47,350 bases of DNA from CAJWPI01 sp964571215 (GTDB taxonomy: Bacteria > Pseudomonadota > Gammaproteobacteria > Magnimaribacterales > Magnimaribacteraceae): positions 1 through 47,350 of the forward strand of contig CAZMZZ010000007.1 of assembly GCA_964571215.1 (NCBI GenBank). The letters run 5' to 3'. The notes beneath the pieces were generated by a model that worked only from the letters and a program-made list of their open reading frames with translations, did not search any database and was not told the origin of the DNA. Positions within the stretch are counted from its first letter, which is position 1, and every line of letters starts with the position of its first letter. Positions 1 to 8,663 of the stretch are shown here, piece by piece. A program made the translations under genes and the position numbers.

Positions 1-658
1 TAGCAAAAAATGGAACTCTTCTTTTCAATTCAATCTCTTTAAAACTGTAATAAGGGATATTTATAACCATCAAAATGGCTAATACACCTGTTAAAAGAGC
101 TGATACTAGGGTTAATAGAAACCCTAAATTTTCTCCTTGTATCCCAACTGAGCTAAGTGCCCAAACATAATAGGCTATTGTTGCTCCTGCTACTGGACTT
201 GGTAAACCTTTGAAGAAGGTATCTTCGGAACCCAAATTTGTATTAAACCTTGCTAAACGTAAAGCTGCAGCTGCTACATATAGGAAAGAGAATATCCAAC
301 CAACTTGTCCTAAAGAGTCAAGTCCCCATAAAAAAATTGAAATTGCAGGAGCAAGTCCGAAAGAAACTACATCACATAAACTGTCATATTGGGCACCAAA
401 CTTACTTTGGGAATTAGTCAATCGTGCTACTCTTCCATCAAGGCCATCAAAAATTTGGGCAGCAAATATAGCCATTCCAGCAGAAATAAAATCTCCTTGA
501 ATGGCAGAAATAATAGAATAAAACCCTGAAAATAAAGATGCTGTAGTGAGTAAATTAGGAAGTAAAAAAATACCTCTACGTTTTACCCTTTTACCCCTGA
601 CAGACACGATTTCTTCATGTTCATCATAAAGGTCGAGTTTGTCTGATTCTTTAGGCAC
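1..658 (-). CDS. pssA: CDP-diacylglycerol-serine O-phosphatidyltransferase, 3' part cut by window edge
   Basis: Integral membrane enzyme that joins CDP-diacylglycerol and L-serine to make phosphatidylserine, the precursor of phosphatidylethanolamine. The visible 219 codons contain the complete CDP-alcohol phosphatidyltransferase signature DG-x2-AR-x8-G-x3-D-x3-D (starting DGLDGRVAR, around residues 73-95), followed by hydrophobic segments. The start is a GTG at 658: a TAA lies directly in front of it in the same frame, so no upstream start is possible. It begins 12 bases after the ilvC stop and is probably the last gene of the ilvI-ilvH-ilvC-pssA transcript, an order known from pseudomonads and relatives. 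The C-terminus lies beyond base 1. Confidence 0.93.
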   Translation of the reverse strand, partial: MPKESDKLDLYDEHEEIVSVRGKRVKRRGIFLLPNLLTTASLFSGFYSIISAIQGDFISAGMAIFAAQIFDGLDGRVARLTNSQSKFGAQYDSLCDVVSFGLAPAISIFLWGLDSLGQVGWIFSFLYVAAAALRLARFNTNLGSEDTFFKGLPSPVAGATIAYYVWALSSVGIQGENLGFLLTLVSALLTGVLAILMVINIPYYSFKEIELKRRVPFFA

Positions 659-669
659 TTAAAATAAAG

Positions 670-1701
670 CTAGTTCTTTGTCTTATCTACTAATTTATTC
701 TGCGCAATCCAGGGCATCATAGATCTTAATTCCTCTCCTACTTTTTCAATAGAGTGTGAAGAATTCTTTTCTCTAAAATCTTTCATAAGAGGACCACCTC
801 TCCCGTCATTACTTTTTCTACAATCAGTCATAAATTCTTCGGCGAATTCTCCAGATTGTATTCTTTTCAGAATAGCACGCATTTCTTCTTTGGTGTCTTC
901 AGTTATTATTTTGGGTCCGCTCACATAGTCTCCAAATTCTGCTGTATTGGAAATGCTATAACGCATATTTTGTAACCCACCCTCATAAATTAGATCTACT
1001 ATAAGTTTTACTTCATGCAAGCACTCAAAGTAGGCCATTTCGGGGGGATAACCTGCTTCTGTTAATACCTCGTATCCCGATTGAATTAAAGAGGTAAGAC
1101 CTCCGCAAAGTACAGCCTGTTCACCGAATAGATCGGTTTCAGTTTCATCTTTGAAATTAGTCTCAATAATACCTGCCCTGCCAGCTCCTATGGCAGAAGC
1201 ATAAGAAAGGGTTATGTCTTTTGCTTGACCTGATACATCTTTATAAATTGCTAAAAGCGAAGGAACTCCAGCTTCAGCAACATACTGAGAACGCACCGTA
1301 TGTCCTGGACCCTTCGGAGCTACCATAACTACATCTAAATCTTCTCGAGGAATTATCTTCTTAAAATGGATATTAAATCCATGAGCAAAAGCTAATATAG
1401 ATCCTTTTTTTATGTGCTTATGAATTTTTGAAGTATAAGTCTCAGCTTGCAATTCATCAGGCATTAATATCATTACCATATCTGCATCTTTGACAGATTC
1501 TTCAACTTCCTGCACAACTAATCCTGCTTGCTCTGCTTTGGTCCAAGAAGAAGAATCTTTTCGTAAGGCTACGGTGACATTGACTCCACTATCTTTCAGA
1601 TTATTAGCATGTGCATTTCCTTGAGAACCATAACCTACAATAGTAACTTTCTTGCTTTTAATAAGCTCTAAATCTGTATCTTTGTCGTAATAAATTTTCA
1701 T
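670..1701 (-). CDS. ilvC: ketol-acid reductoisomerase (NADP+), class I
   Basis: Second step of isoleucine and valine synthesis: converts 2-acetolactate or 2-aceto-2-hydroxybutyrate to the dihydroxy acid, using NADPH and Mg2+. The 343 residues match the short class I form. The N-terminal Rossmann domain shows GYGSQGNAHANNL near residues 23-35; the C-terminal all-helical domain holds the acidic metal-binding segments (for example DLFGEQAVLCGG and the later FECLHEVKLIVDL). ATG at 1701, 15 bases after the ilvH stop. Cotranscribed with ilvI and ilvH upstream and pssA downstream; ilvD, the next enzyme, lies separately at 14568-16238. Confidence 0.97.
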   Translation of the reverse strand: MKIYYDKDTDLELIKSKKVTIVGYGSQGNAHANNLKDSGVNVTVALRKDSSSWTKAEQAGLVVQEVEESVKDADMVMILMPDELQAETYTSKIHKHIKKGSILAFAHGFNIHFKKIIPREDLDVVMVAPKGPGHTVRSQYVAEAGVPSLLAIYKDVSGQAKDITLSYASAIGAGRAGIIETNFKDETETDLFGEQAVLCGGLTSLIQSGYEVLTEAGYPPEMAYFECLHEVKLIVDLIYEGGLQNMRYSISNTAEFGDYVSGPKIITEDTKEEMRAILKRIQSGEFAEEFMTDCRKSNDGRGGPLMKDFREKNSSHSIEKVGEELRSMMPWIAQNKLVDKTKN

Positions 1702-1716
1702 TTCAAATCTACTCTA

Positions 1717-2196
1717 CTATATTGTAAGGGTCTTGGCATTTGAAGAAAGACCTAAAACACCTGTTCTTACGACCTCCAAAAGATCCTTATCATCCCAAGA
1801 AGATAAGACCTTATCCATAGCACTTGAAGTTCCTATAAATTCTGCATTGAGAATTGTTTCATCCTGGTAAATGATTGAGCCCCCTAACTCTTCAATCTTT
1901 TTTATCGTATCTTTAAGGTTAGAAAGTTTTATTATCATTAATTCACTCTCAGAGTAATCTGAAGCTGATAAATCTATAACTTTTACTACGTCTATAAGTT
2001 TATTGAGTTGTTTTGTTATTTGTTGAATAACCTTTTCATCACCTAAGGTGGTCATAGTTAATCTCGATAAAGTTGGATCCTCAGTGGGAGCAACTATTAA
2101 AGATTCTATGTTATAACCTCTTTGAGAGAATAGCCCAACGACTCTTGAGAGAGCACCCGCTTGGTTTTCCATTAAAACAGCTAAAACTCTTTTCAT
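1717..2196 (-). CDS. ilvH: acetolactate synthase small (regulatory) subunit
   Basis: Regulatory subunit that activates the large subunit and usually confers valine feedback inhibition. The N-terminal ACT domain has the family pattern ENQAGALSRVVGLFSQRGYN followed by IESLIVAPTEDPTLSRLT; a C-terminal ALS-C domain follows. I place the start at ATG 2196 (159 aa), not at the in-frame TTG at 2202: family members begin directly with this strand, and this ATG overlaps the ilvI stop in an ATGA arrangement typical of translational coupling. It pairs with the ilvI product just upstream and supports calling that enzyme acetolactate synthase rather than a related TPP carboligase. Confidence 0.95.
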   Translation of the reverse strand: MKRVLAVLMENQAGALSRVVGLFSQRGYNIESLIVAPTEDPTLSRLTMTTLGDEKVIQQITKQLNKLIDVVKVIDLSASDYSESELMIIKLSNLKDTIKKIEELGGSIIYQDETILNAEFIGTSSAMDKVLSSWDDKDLLEVVRTGVLGLSSNAKTLTI

Positions 2197-3941
2197 TCCC
2201 AAGTTTTTTTATCTTTATCAAGCCACATGTCTTGCATTGACTTACCGGCTTCTAACATAGGATAAACATGTTCATCAGGATCTACATATATATCCATAAA
2301 AACTAATTTATCTGTCATCTTGAAACATTCTTCCATAGATTTTTGTAAATCTTCATACTTTTCAACTTTCATTCCTACATGACCAAAAGACTCAGTTAAA
2401 GCAATAAAGTCAGGCAATGAACCTTGATAAGTACTCTCAGATAACCTGCCTCCATACTGCATGTCTTGCCATTGTTTTACCATTCCCAAAGATTGATTAT
2501 TTATATTAATAATCTTCAAAGGAAGTCCATATTGAAGGCAAGTGGATAATTCTTGAATACACATTTGTATACTGCCCTCTCCTGTAATGCAAGCAACAAC
2601 TGAATCAGGATGAGCTAACTGAACACCTATTGCTGCTGGTAAACCAAATCCCATAGTCCCGAGACCACCTGAATTGATCCATCTCCTAGGTTTATCAAAA
2701 TGATAATACTGAGCAGCAAACATTTGGTGTTGACCTACATCTGAAGTAATAAAAGCATCTCCTTTAGTTTCTCTATATAAGCTTTGCACTACTTGTTGAG
2801 GCAATATTTTTCCTTTTGGAGGAGCTTTATCAACTAAGTCATGGTCTAAACCGTGTTCTTTTCTCCAATTATCTATCTGCTCCCACCATGGTTTCAAAGA
2901 TTCCTTATCAATTTTATATTTTTCCTTTTCAAGCTCTGTTATTAATTGACCCAAACAGGTCTTTGCAGAGCCTACTATGGGGATATCTACATCTATTATT
3001 TTCGATAGAGAAGCAGGATCTACATCTATATGAATTTTTTTAGAATCTAAGGCAAATAAATCTGGACTATTCGTTATCCGATCATCAAACCTAGCTCCAA
3101 CAGCAAGAATAAGATCTGCATTATGCATAATCATATTTGCTTCATAAGTACCATGCATTCCTAGCATTCCTACAAATTGCGAATCTGTTCCTGGATATCC
3201 TCCCAATCCCATTAGTGTATTGGTTACGGGAAAGTTTAATAACTTTACTAAATTGGTTAATTCTTTAGAAGCATTACCTTGAATAACACCACCTCCAGAA
3301 TAAATAATTGGTCTTTTAGATCTTAGTAAGGCTTTAGCTGCTTTCTTTATCTGGCCGCTATGACCTTCAACTACAGGTTGATAGGATCGAATATCAATTT
3401 CTTTAGGATAAGAAAACTTAAAATTATACGATGCATCTGTTAGGTCTTTTGGTATATCAATTACAACTGGACCTGGTCTTCCAGTAGTAGCAACGTGAAA
3501 GGCCTCCTTAACAACTTTTGGTATTTCTTCAGGTTTTTTTACTAAATAGCTGTGTTTAACAACGGGTCGAGAAACTCCTATCATATCGGTTTCTTGAAAA
3601 GAGTCAGTGCCTATCAAATGAGACTTAACTTGACTGGAAATTACAACTATAGGAGTAGAATCCATAAAAGCCGTTGCCAAACCAGTAATAGCATTAGTCG
3701 CACCAGGTCCTGATGTTACAAAAATTACTCCCGGCTTCCCGGTCGCACGTGCATAGCCATCCGCAGCATGAACAGCTCCTTGTTCATGCCTTACTAATAC
3801 ATGCTGAACAGCTTGCTGCTGAAACAAAGCATCATAGATATGCAGAGAGGCACCGCCAGGATAACCAAATACCAGGTCTACTGCCTCTTCTTGTAGGGAA
3901 AGCATCAAAGCCTCTCCTCCAGATACTTCTTGTTTATTCAT
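2193..3941 (-). CDS. ilvI: acetolactate synthase large (catalytic) subunit
   Basis: TPP- and FAD-dependent enzyme that condenses two pyruvates, or pyruvate with 2-oxobutyrate, as the first committed step of valine/isoleucine synthesis. The 582 residues show the three TPP-enzyme domains: N-terminal Pyr domain with the catalytic glutamate in RHEQGAVHAADGYARATG (around residue 53), the central FAD-type domain, and the C-terminal PP domain with the Mg-TPP motif GEGSIQM ending in NN. The Asp of the usual GDGS is Glu here, which I believe occurs in other family members. ATG at 3941 has AGGA directly upstream. First gene of the ilv operon. Symbol ilvI or ilvB is equally usable. Confidence 0.95.
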   Translation of the reverse strand: MNKQEVSGGEALMLSLQEEAVDLVFGYPGGASLHIYDALFQQQAVQHVLVRHEQGAVHAADGYARATGKPGVIFVTSGPGATNAITGLATAFMDSTPIVVISSQVKSHLIGTDSFQETDMIGVSRPVVKHSYLVKKPEEIPKVVKEAFHVATTGRPGPVVIDIPKDLTDASYNFKFSYPKEIDIRSYQPVVEGHSGQIKKAAKALLRSKRPIIYSGGGVIQGNASKELTNLVKLLNFPVTNTLMGLGGYPGTDSQFVGMLGMHGTYEANMIMHNADLILAVGARFDDRITNSPDLFALDSKKIHIDVDPASLSKIIDVDIPIVGSAKTCLGQLITELEKEKYKIDKESLKPWWEQIDNWRKEHGLDHDLVDKAPPKGKILPQQVVQSLYRETKGDAFITSDVGQHQMFAAQYYHFDKPRRWINSGGLGTMGFGLPAAIGVQLAHPDSVVACITGEGSIQMCIQELSTCLQYGLPLKIININNQSLGMVKQWQDMQYGGRLSESTYQGSLPDFIALTESFGHVGMKVEKYEDLQKSMEECFKMTDKLVFMDIYVDPDEHVYPMLEAGKSMQDMWLDKDKKTWE

Positions 3942-3993
3942 TTCCTATTAATATTAAAACATCTACATGATGCTTGTTGGCTAAAGGTGGCGC

Positions 3994-4021
3994 ATTTTGA
4001 CATCACATCTATCTAAGTCAA
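3994..4021 (-). promoter_or_regulatory. possible ilvI promoter overlapping an inverted repeat
   Basis: The 102 bases between the glycerate kinase stop and ilvI hold, on the minus strand, TTGACT (4021-4016) and CAAAAT (3999-3994) with a 16-base spacer, a plausible but weak sigma-70-type pair. TTGAC and its complement GTCAA form 5-base arms (4021-4017 and 4001-3997) over the same stretch, so a regulator could bind there. I see no leader peptide with branched-chain codons and no attenuator hairpin with a U run. Confidence 0.3.
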
Positions 4022-4043
4022 GAAATCCTCTTTTGATAGCTTA

Positions 4044-4985
4044 TTATGGGGTCTTAACAAAATGAAAATCAAATTTCTCATCTCTAGTTAATACAATGTC
4101 AGAAAAATTAGGCATTTCTTCTAAAATATAATGAGTGAGTCTTTCGTAATGCATAACAAACCTATATACCTCTTCTTCTGTCATTGTTTTTTTTCTGAGC
4201 TCTTTATCTTCTAGAGTTTTATAGAGGGTTTGTTCTTGAAGCCACCTACTTCTATAAACAAAACCTATATCTGGTACGGTTATAAGAATTAACAAATCAA
4301 ACATAGCAAAAAGTTCTTGGTAATCTCCAGCTAATTCCTTATTACTCCATTTGGACCAGGTTCCATCAGGATCTTCCTCCTTTTCAAGAGGATTCATTGG
4401 ACCCTGCCAATTCTCTTCGCTAACGGGTCTTGCTCCTCCGCACCAAGCATCAAAAAAGACAAATTCTGGTCTTCCCTTAAACTTTTTCCAAGTTTCTTTA
4501 GGGTTATGCCTATCTAGAGGTTTAGAAAAAGAAGGTATGGGTGTAAAAGAAGAGTCATCAGCTTCGAACAGTGATTTAACCGTATTAAGACCTAATTGAA
4601 TATCGTGTGTACCAGGCACTCCTCTTACTTTACATAAAGGATGCACCGTATTGGCTAGCTCTTCTCTTTCTTCTCTTGTTTTATAAATATCATCTATAGA
4701 AAATCCTACAACCTTTCTGGTTTGTATTTTTGAAAGAACAATCTGAATAAATTCAGACAAGGTAGTCTTACCCGATCCCTGGCCTCCTGATAAACAAATA
4801 AAATAAGGTTTATCTCTTTTTTGTAAAGAATCGAGGTAGACAACTAGAGGAATAACAATATTTTCAAAAAAATTTTCGTCAACCTTGTCTATTTTCATTT
4901 TATTAGCTTCATCAGCTAAGAAGGAAGCAGATTTTGCATAAAGATCTTCGCAGAATTTGGTGTTAGTTGGAAAAGATTTTGTCAT
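4044..4985 (-). CDS. D-glycerate 3-kinase-like P-loop kinase
   Basis: Probable ATP-dependent kinase of the plant/cyanobacterial glycerate kinase (GLYK, yeast Tda10) family, which makes 3-phosphoglycerate from D-glycerate. Seen: P-loop GGQGSGKTT at residues 67-75, the family blocks FSIDDIY, RGVPGTHD and FDAWCGGARP, and a C-terminal VYRSRWLQEQ helix region. Length 313 aa fits. Its ATG overlaps the stop of the upstream hydroxyacid dehydrogenase as ATGA, so both proteins are likely made together. Reduction of tartronate semialdehyde followed by this kinase would feed a C2/C3 acid into glycolysis. Substrate is inferred from family and context; another small hydroxy acid or alcohol is possible. Confidence 0.8.
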   Translation of the reverse strand: MTKSFPTNTKFCEDLYAKSASFLADEANKMKIDKVDENFFENIVIPLVVYLDSLQKRDKPYFICLSGGQGSGKTTLSEFIQIVLSKIQTRKVVGFSIDDIYKTREEREELANTVHPLCKVRGVPGTHDIQLGLNTVKSLFEADDSSFTPIPSFSKPLDRHNPKETWKKFKGRPEFVFFDAWCGGARPVSEENWQGPMNPLEKEEDPDGTWSKWSNKELAGDYQELFAMFDLLILITVPDIGFVYRSRWLQEQTLYKTLEDKELRKKTMTEEEVYRFVMHYERLTHYILEEMPNFSDIVLTRDEKFDFHFVKTP

Positions 4986-5851
4986 AAATTCTCTAAGCGT
5001 CTCAGTAAACTAGATGTATCCCATCTATTACCCTCCATACCCTGAATATCTTTATAGAAACCATCAACCATTTCTACTACTTCTAAAGTAATTTTTTTCT
5101 TTTTAGCTTCACTTATAGCAATATCTAAATCCTTTCGCATAAAATCTACAGCAAACCCATGATTGTATTCATCATTAAGCATAGTTTTCCATCTATTATC
5201 CATTTGCCATGATTGTGCTGCTCCTTTAGAGATAACTCTGATAACTTCCTTTGTATTTAAACCTACTCTCTTAGAAAAATTTATTCCTTCTGCTAAGCTT
5301 TGTATAAGACCTGCTAGACAGATTTGATTTACCATTTTAGTTAATTGACCAGATCCTGATTTGCCCATTCTTACGCAACTTTTAGAATAAAGATCCATAA
5401 ACTCTTTTGCGGATTTGAAAGCCTTATTTCTACCTCCTACCATAACAGTCAATTCACCTTTTTCTGCTCCTACTTGACCTCCGGAGACTGGAGCATCTAT
5501 AAAATCAATTCCCTTAGATATACAGATCTGACTCATTTCAAGAGATAAATCAGCTGAAGTAGTTGTGTGATCAATGATTATGCTTCCTTTTGTTAAAGAT
5601 TGAAGGACTCCATCATTCCCAGTTATTACCGACCGCACATCATCATCATTCCCAACACATAAAAAAACAATATCTGATTCTCGAGCTGCTTCTTTAGGCG
5701 AATTAAAAAAAGAACCTCCATACATTTCTACCCATGCTTTTGCTTTCTCTTGCGTTCTATTAAAAACTCTAATATTAAAGCCACTTTCTGCAATATGTTT
5801 AGCTATCTGTGACCCCATCACCCCTAAACCTATAAAACACTTGTTATCCAT
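4982..5851 (-). CDS. NAD(P)-dependent beta-hydroxyacid dehydrogenase (tartronate semialdehyde reductase-like)
   Basis: Member of the 3-hydroxyisobutyrate/2-hydroxy-3-oxopropionate reductase family. The N-terminal Rossmann fold shows GLGVMG at residues 8-13, the substrate-binding motif DAPVSGG is at 119-125, and the catalytic lysine is K172 in GSGQLTKMVNQ. Length 289 aa is normal. A strong ribosome-binding site (GGAGGAAAA) sits before ATG 5851, inside the end of pgeF (8-base overlap). The following glycerate kinase favours tartronate semialdehyde as substrate, giving D-glycerate, but glyoxylate, succinic semialdehyde or 3-hydroxyisobutyrate cannot be excluded. Confidence 0.85.
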   Translation of the reverse strand: MDNKCFIGLGVMGSQIAKHIAESGFNIRVFNRTQEKAKAWVEMYGGSFFNSPKEAARESDIVFLCVGNDDDVRSVITGNDGVLQSLTKGSIIIDHTTTSADLSLEMSQICISKGIDFIDAPVSGGQVGAEKGELTVMVGGRNKAFKSAKEFMDLYSKSCVRMGKSGSGQLTKMVNQICLAGLIQSLAEGINFSKRVGLNTKEVIRVISKGAAQSWQMDNRWKTMLNDEYNHGFAVDFMRKDLDIAISEAKKKKITLEVVEMVDGFYKDIQGMEGNRWDTSSLLRRLENL

Positions 5852-6554
5852 TTTTCCTCCACACTACAGTTACCATTCTTCTGGGTGATTGATTTCTTCT
5901 AAATGAAAAAAATAATTCCTTGTCCCCGAAAGTGCAATAATTATCTATAAAAACAGTAATTCCAAATTTTTGCATCCTCCTTTTTGCTTCTAACCTTAGA
6001 TCAAGGAGCCATTTCCTAGAATTGTTCTTTTTTATTAGATTTATTTCACTTTCCTTATCGTTCCCAAGAAAAATTTCTAAAACATCCTCGCCTACTTCAT
6101 ACTTTTCTCTAGAGATTGATGGAGCTATCCATGCAGATATAGTTTCTAGAGGAGAGTGAAAATATTTAAAACTTTCTTCTAGTATTCCTTTGCTCAGACC
6201 TCTCCATCCAACATGTAAAGCCGAAATCTCTTTTCCGTTTTGGCTAGACAAGATGATAGGCATGCAATCAGCTGTCTGAATACAAAGTGCTATATTGCTT
6301 GTCCTAGTATAGACCCCGTCCGTATTAGGAATTATTTCACTTCCTCTTTCAACTACTTCCTTAATCTTAATTCCATGAACTTGCGCAAGCTGAATCAATG
6401 AAACGCCTAAGTGGGTACTAATTAATTTTAGATTATCTTGCTTGTCTTTAACATGGGTATTCTTTCCTTTGAAAAATTCCTTCGTAAACATACAGGCGTG
6501 TATATTTTTCCCAAGAGATCTAGGGGGATAAAGAATGTCTCTAGATTTAATCAT
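5844..6554 (-). CDS. pgeF: peptidoglycan editing factor / YfiH-type multicopper-fold purine nucleosidase-like protein
   Basis: YfiH/LACC1 family (Cu-oxidase_4). Members have been described as polyphenol oxidases, purine nucleoside phosphorylase/adenosine deaminase-like enzymes and, in E. coli, an editor of misincorporated L-Ser in peptidoglycan precursors. The metal site is complete: H60 in QVHG, C97 in TADCMP and H114 in HVGWRG. 236 aa, close to the usual size. It overlaps rluD upstream by 8 bases and the dehydrogenase downstream by 8 bases. The rluD-yfiH pairing is a widely kept gammaproteobacterial arrangement, which supports the assignment. Confidence 0.9.
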   Translation of the reverse strand: MIKSRDILYPPRSLGKNIHACMFTKEFFKGKNTHVKDKQDNLKLISTHLGVSLIQLAQVHGIKIKEVVERGSEIIPNTDGVYTRTSNIALCIQTADCMPIILSSQNGKEISALHVGWRGLSKGILEESFKYFHSPLETISAWIAPSISREKYEVGEDVLEIFLGNDKESEINLIKKNNSRKWLLDLRLEAKRRMQKFGITVFIDNYCTFGDKELFFSFRRNQSPRRMVTVVWRKNG

Positions 6555-7491
6555 TTTTTAAAAAAGTTATTAGTTCTAAGATATCCTTTGGTAAAGAAAT
6601 TTTAAAATTAACGTTCTTTTTTGTCTTGGGGTGAATAAATTCAAGTTCACTTGCATGAAGCGCTTGCCTGGGAAATTGATCTATCTTTTCTCTTAGAATA
6701 GGAGATATTCCTTTAGGATATTTGCTCTTTCCCCCGTAAGTCTTATCTCCAACAATTGGATAGCCCATATGAGAAAAATGAACACGAATTTGATGAGTTC
6801 GTCCTGTAAGTATTGAGACTTTAAGTAAACTGTAACCTTTATATTTTTTTACTATTTTATAAGAAGTAATTGCTTCTTTTCCTTTCTCAACAACAGCTTG
6901 TTTAGTTCTAAATTTTGGATGTCTTCCAATATTAGTATTTATTCTACCCCCTGAAATAGGTTCACCTACAACCAGGGCTAAATATTTTTTTATCACTGCT
7001 CTCTGTTGTATCTGTTTAACTAAATCTAAATAAGTAATTTCATTCTTTGCTGTAATTAGTAATCCCGAAGTATTCTTATCTAAACGATGAACTATCCCTG
7101 CTCTGGGAAGAGCTGCTAAATTTTCGTTATAGCCTAATAATCCATTAACTAATGTTCCAGTTTTATTCCCTGCCCCTGGATGAACAACTAAGTTCGATGG
7201 CTTATCTAAGATTATTAAATCTTTATCTTCAAAAACGATATCTAAAGGGATTTTTTCTGGAGAATCTTTAGTTAATTCTTCTTTCTCTGCTTTTATTTTT
7301 AATACTTCATTCCCCTTAACTTTTATGCTTGGTCTAACTTCTTTACCGTCTAAGGTAAGCCATCCTTTTTCGATCCAGCGTTTGATGTGAGTTCTAGAGT
7401 ATTGCGGATATTCCTTTGCTACCAGAACATCTATTCTTAATCCGGAGTTATTCGAAGATAATTTCTTACTTATTGATATCTTTGCAGCCAT
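6547..7491 (-). CDS. rluD: 23S rRNA pseudouridine(1911/1915/1917) synthase
   Basis: Converts three uridines in helix 69 of 23S rRNA to pseudouridine. The N-terminal S4 RNA-binding domain (about residues 17-75, with the RTHIKRWIEKGWLTLDG core) precedes the RsuA/RluA catalytic domain with HRLDKNTSGLL, catalytic Asp about residue 138. 314 aa is typical. ATG at 7491 is divergent from bamD, a gene pair kept in E. coli, where bamD and rluD also face away from each other. It leads the four-gene set ending with the glycerate kinase. Confidence 0.96.
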   Translation of the reverse strand: MAAKISISKKLSSNNSGLRIDVLVAKEYPQYSRTHIKRWIEKGWLTLDGKEVRPSIKVKGNEVLKIKAEKEELTKDSPEKIPLDIVFEDKDLIILDKPSNLVVHPGAGNKTGTLVNGLLGYNENLAALPRAGIVHRLDKNTSGLLITAKNEITYLDLVKQIQQRAVIKKYLALVVGEPISGGRINTNIGRHPKFRTKQAVVEKGKEAITSYKIVKKYKGYSLLKVSILTGRTHQIRVHFSHMGYPIVGDKTYGGKSKYPKGISPILREKIDQFPRQALHASELEFIHPKTKKNVNFKISLPKDILELITFLKND

Positions 7492-7588
7492 AAAGTTGTA
7501 CTAAAGAATAAAGTAGAAGCTATTGTAATGGAACCGAATACTTCTTTTTCTGTCAAATCTTGCTACGCATATGTAGAATTTGTGACAA

Positions 7589-8464
7589 ATGACAAGACAT
7601 AGCTTTTTTTTATCCTATAAGTTAGATACAGGGAGTGTTTGGTTCTTAGTTCTGATACTTCTTTTATTAATTACAGGATGCTCTTCTAACGAAGAACCCC
7701 TCGAAGCTAGACTATTAGAAAAAGAGCTTTACGATCAAAGTCAAGTAAGACTAAAGGGTGGAAATTTTGCTTCTGCTATTGCAAGCCTTGAAGCTCTTGA
7801 AGCTAGATTTCCTTTTGGAAGATATGCTGAGCAAGCCCAAGCTGAACTTATATATGCTTACTACAAAAACTTTGAATATGAAGCAGCTATTTCCTCTGCA
7901 GAGAGATTTACTAACTTACATCCTCGTCACCCACATACAGACTATGCTTATTATTTAAAAGGATTGTCTGCATTTACCGACGACTCAAACCTCTTAACAA
8001 GATATTTAAGTTCTGATCTTTCTAAAAGAGACATAGAACCTGCTCAAGCTTCTTTCGATTATCTAAGCGATTTTTTGGCAAGGTTTCCTGAAAGTGAATA
8101 TGCCCCCCACGCCAGAAAAAGAATGGTCTATTTAAGAAACTTGATAGCTAAAAGTGAGATAGGAATAGCAAATTTTTATATGGAAAGAGGAGCTTATGTA
8201 GCTTCTATAGGTAGAGCGAAATATGTTCTTGAACACCTTCCCAATACTCCACAAACTCCTTATGCATTAGCTATTTTAGTCAAAGCCTATGAGACTCTAG
8301 GATATTTAGACCTTTCGGAAGAAAACAAAAAAATTCTTGAACTTAATTACCCTGATTTCGTCTCATACTACAATCTAAATACAGATAAAAGATCTTGGTT
8401 AAATAGATTAAGTTTCGGAGTTCTTGATAAGGAAGAAGTGCCTCCTCCTTCTAGATTAGAATAA
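7589..8464 (+). CDS. bamD: outer membrane protein assembly factor BamD, lipoprotein
   Basis: Essential lipoprotein of the BAM complex, anchored to the inner leaflet of the outer membrane and inserting beta-barrel proteins together with BamA. Seen: a hydrophobic signal (about residues 16-30) ending in lipobox LITGC with lipidated C31, then TPR-like helical repeats such as AEQAQAELIYAYYKNFEYEAA and the typical HPRHPHTDYAYYLKGL segment. The n-region is somewhat long, but no later in-frame start leaves a signal peptide. 291 aa; family usually about 245-340. The 97 bases separating it from rluD must hold both promoters; I cannot assign boxes with confidence. Confidence 0.95.
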   Translation: MTRHSFFLSYKLDTGSVWFLVLILLLLITGCSSNEEPLEARLLEKELYDQSQVRLKGGNFASAIASLEALEARFPFGRYAEQAQAELIYAYYKNFEYEAAISSAERFTNLHPRHPHTDYAYYLKGLSAFTDDSNLLTRYLSSDLSKRDIEPAQASFDYLSDFLARFPESEYAPHARKRMVYLRNLIAKSEIGIANFYMERGAYVASIGRAKYVLEHLPNTPQTPYALAILVKAYETLGYLDLSEENKKILELNYPDFVSYYNLNTDKRSWLNRLSFGVLDKEEVPPPSRLE

Positions 8465-8465
8465 A

Positions 8466-8663
8466 ATGCTCCAATTCCTAATTCTTATAGGAATAATCTT
8501 TCTTTTGTTCCTTTTAACCAGGACACTAAGAATTTCGGATAAAAGTTCCTCAAAAGATTCTCTTCAAATGGTGAAATGCAAAAAGTGTGACTTAAACTTG
8601 CCGAAGTCTGAAGCTTTAAATCATAAAGGTCAGTGGTATTGTTCTAAAGACCATGCAGACTAA
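8466..8663 (+). CDS. small membrane-anchored zinc-ribbon protein, PP0621-like
   Basis: 65 residues: one N-terminal membrane helix (about residues 3-18, all hydrophobic) followed by a short linker and a metal-binding knuckle C38-x2-C41 with C59 and H63 near the end. This matches the small PP0621 family of uncharacterised gammaproteobacterial proteins. It starts 1 base after the bamD stop, so it is cotranscribed. Its last 4 bases overlap the convergent DUF5916 gene. The function is unknown; a single-helix anchor with a cytoplasmic zinc knuckle would suit a small regulator or assembly factor, but nothing here decides that. Confidence 0.8.
   Translation: MLQFLILIGIIFLLFLLTRTLRISDKSSSKDSLQMVKCKKCDLNLPKSEALNHKGQWYCSKDHAD

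Noticed and set aside
210..500. Plus-strand open frame opposite pssA
   Set aside because: It is antisense to a clear CDP-alcohol phosphatidyltransferase frame with an intact catalytic motif and has no start signal or recognisable domain.
2193..3941. Glyoxylate carboligase instead of acetolactate synthase, given the glycerate genes upstream
   Set aside because: It is directly coupled to an acetolactate synthase small subunit and ilvC, and it keeps the catalytic Glu in RHEQGA that glyoxylate carboligase lacks.
3942..4043. Attenuator or leader peptide before ilvI
   Set aside because: The few ATG codons there give frames of at most four residues with no run of Ile, Val or Leu codons, and no terminator hairpin is visible.
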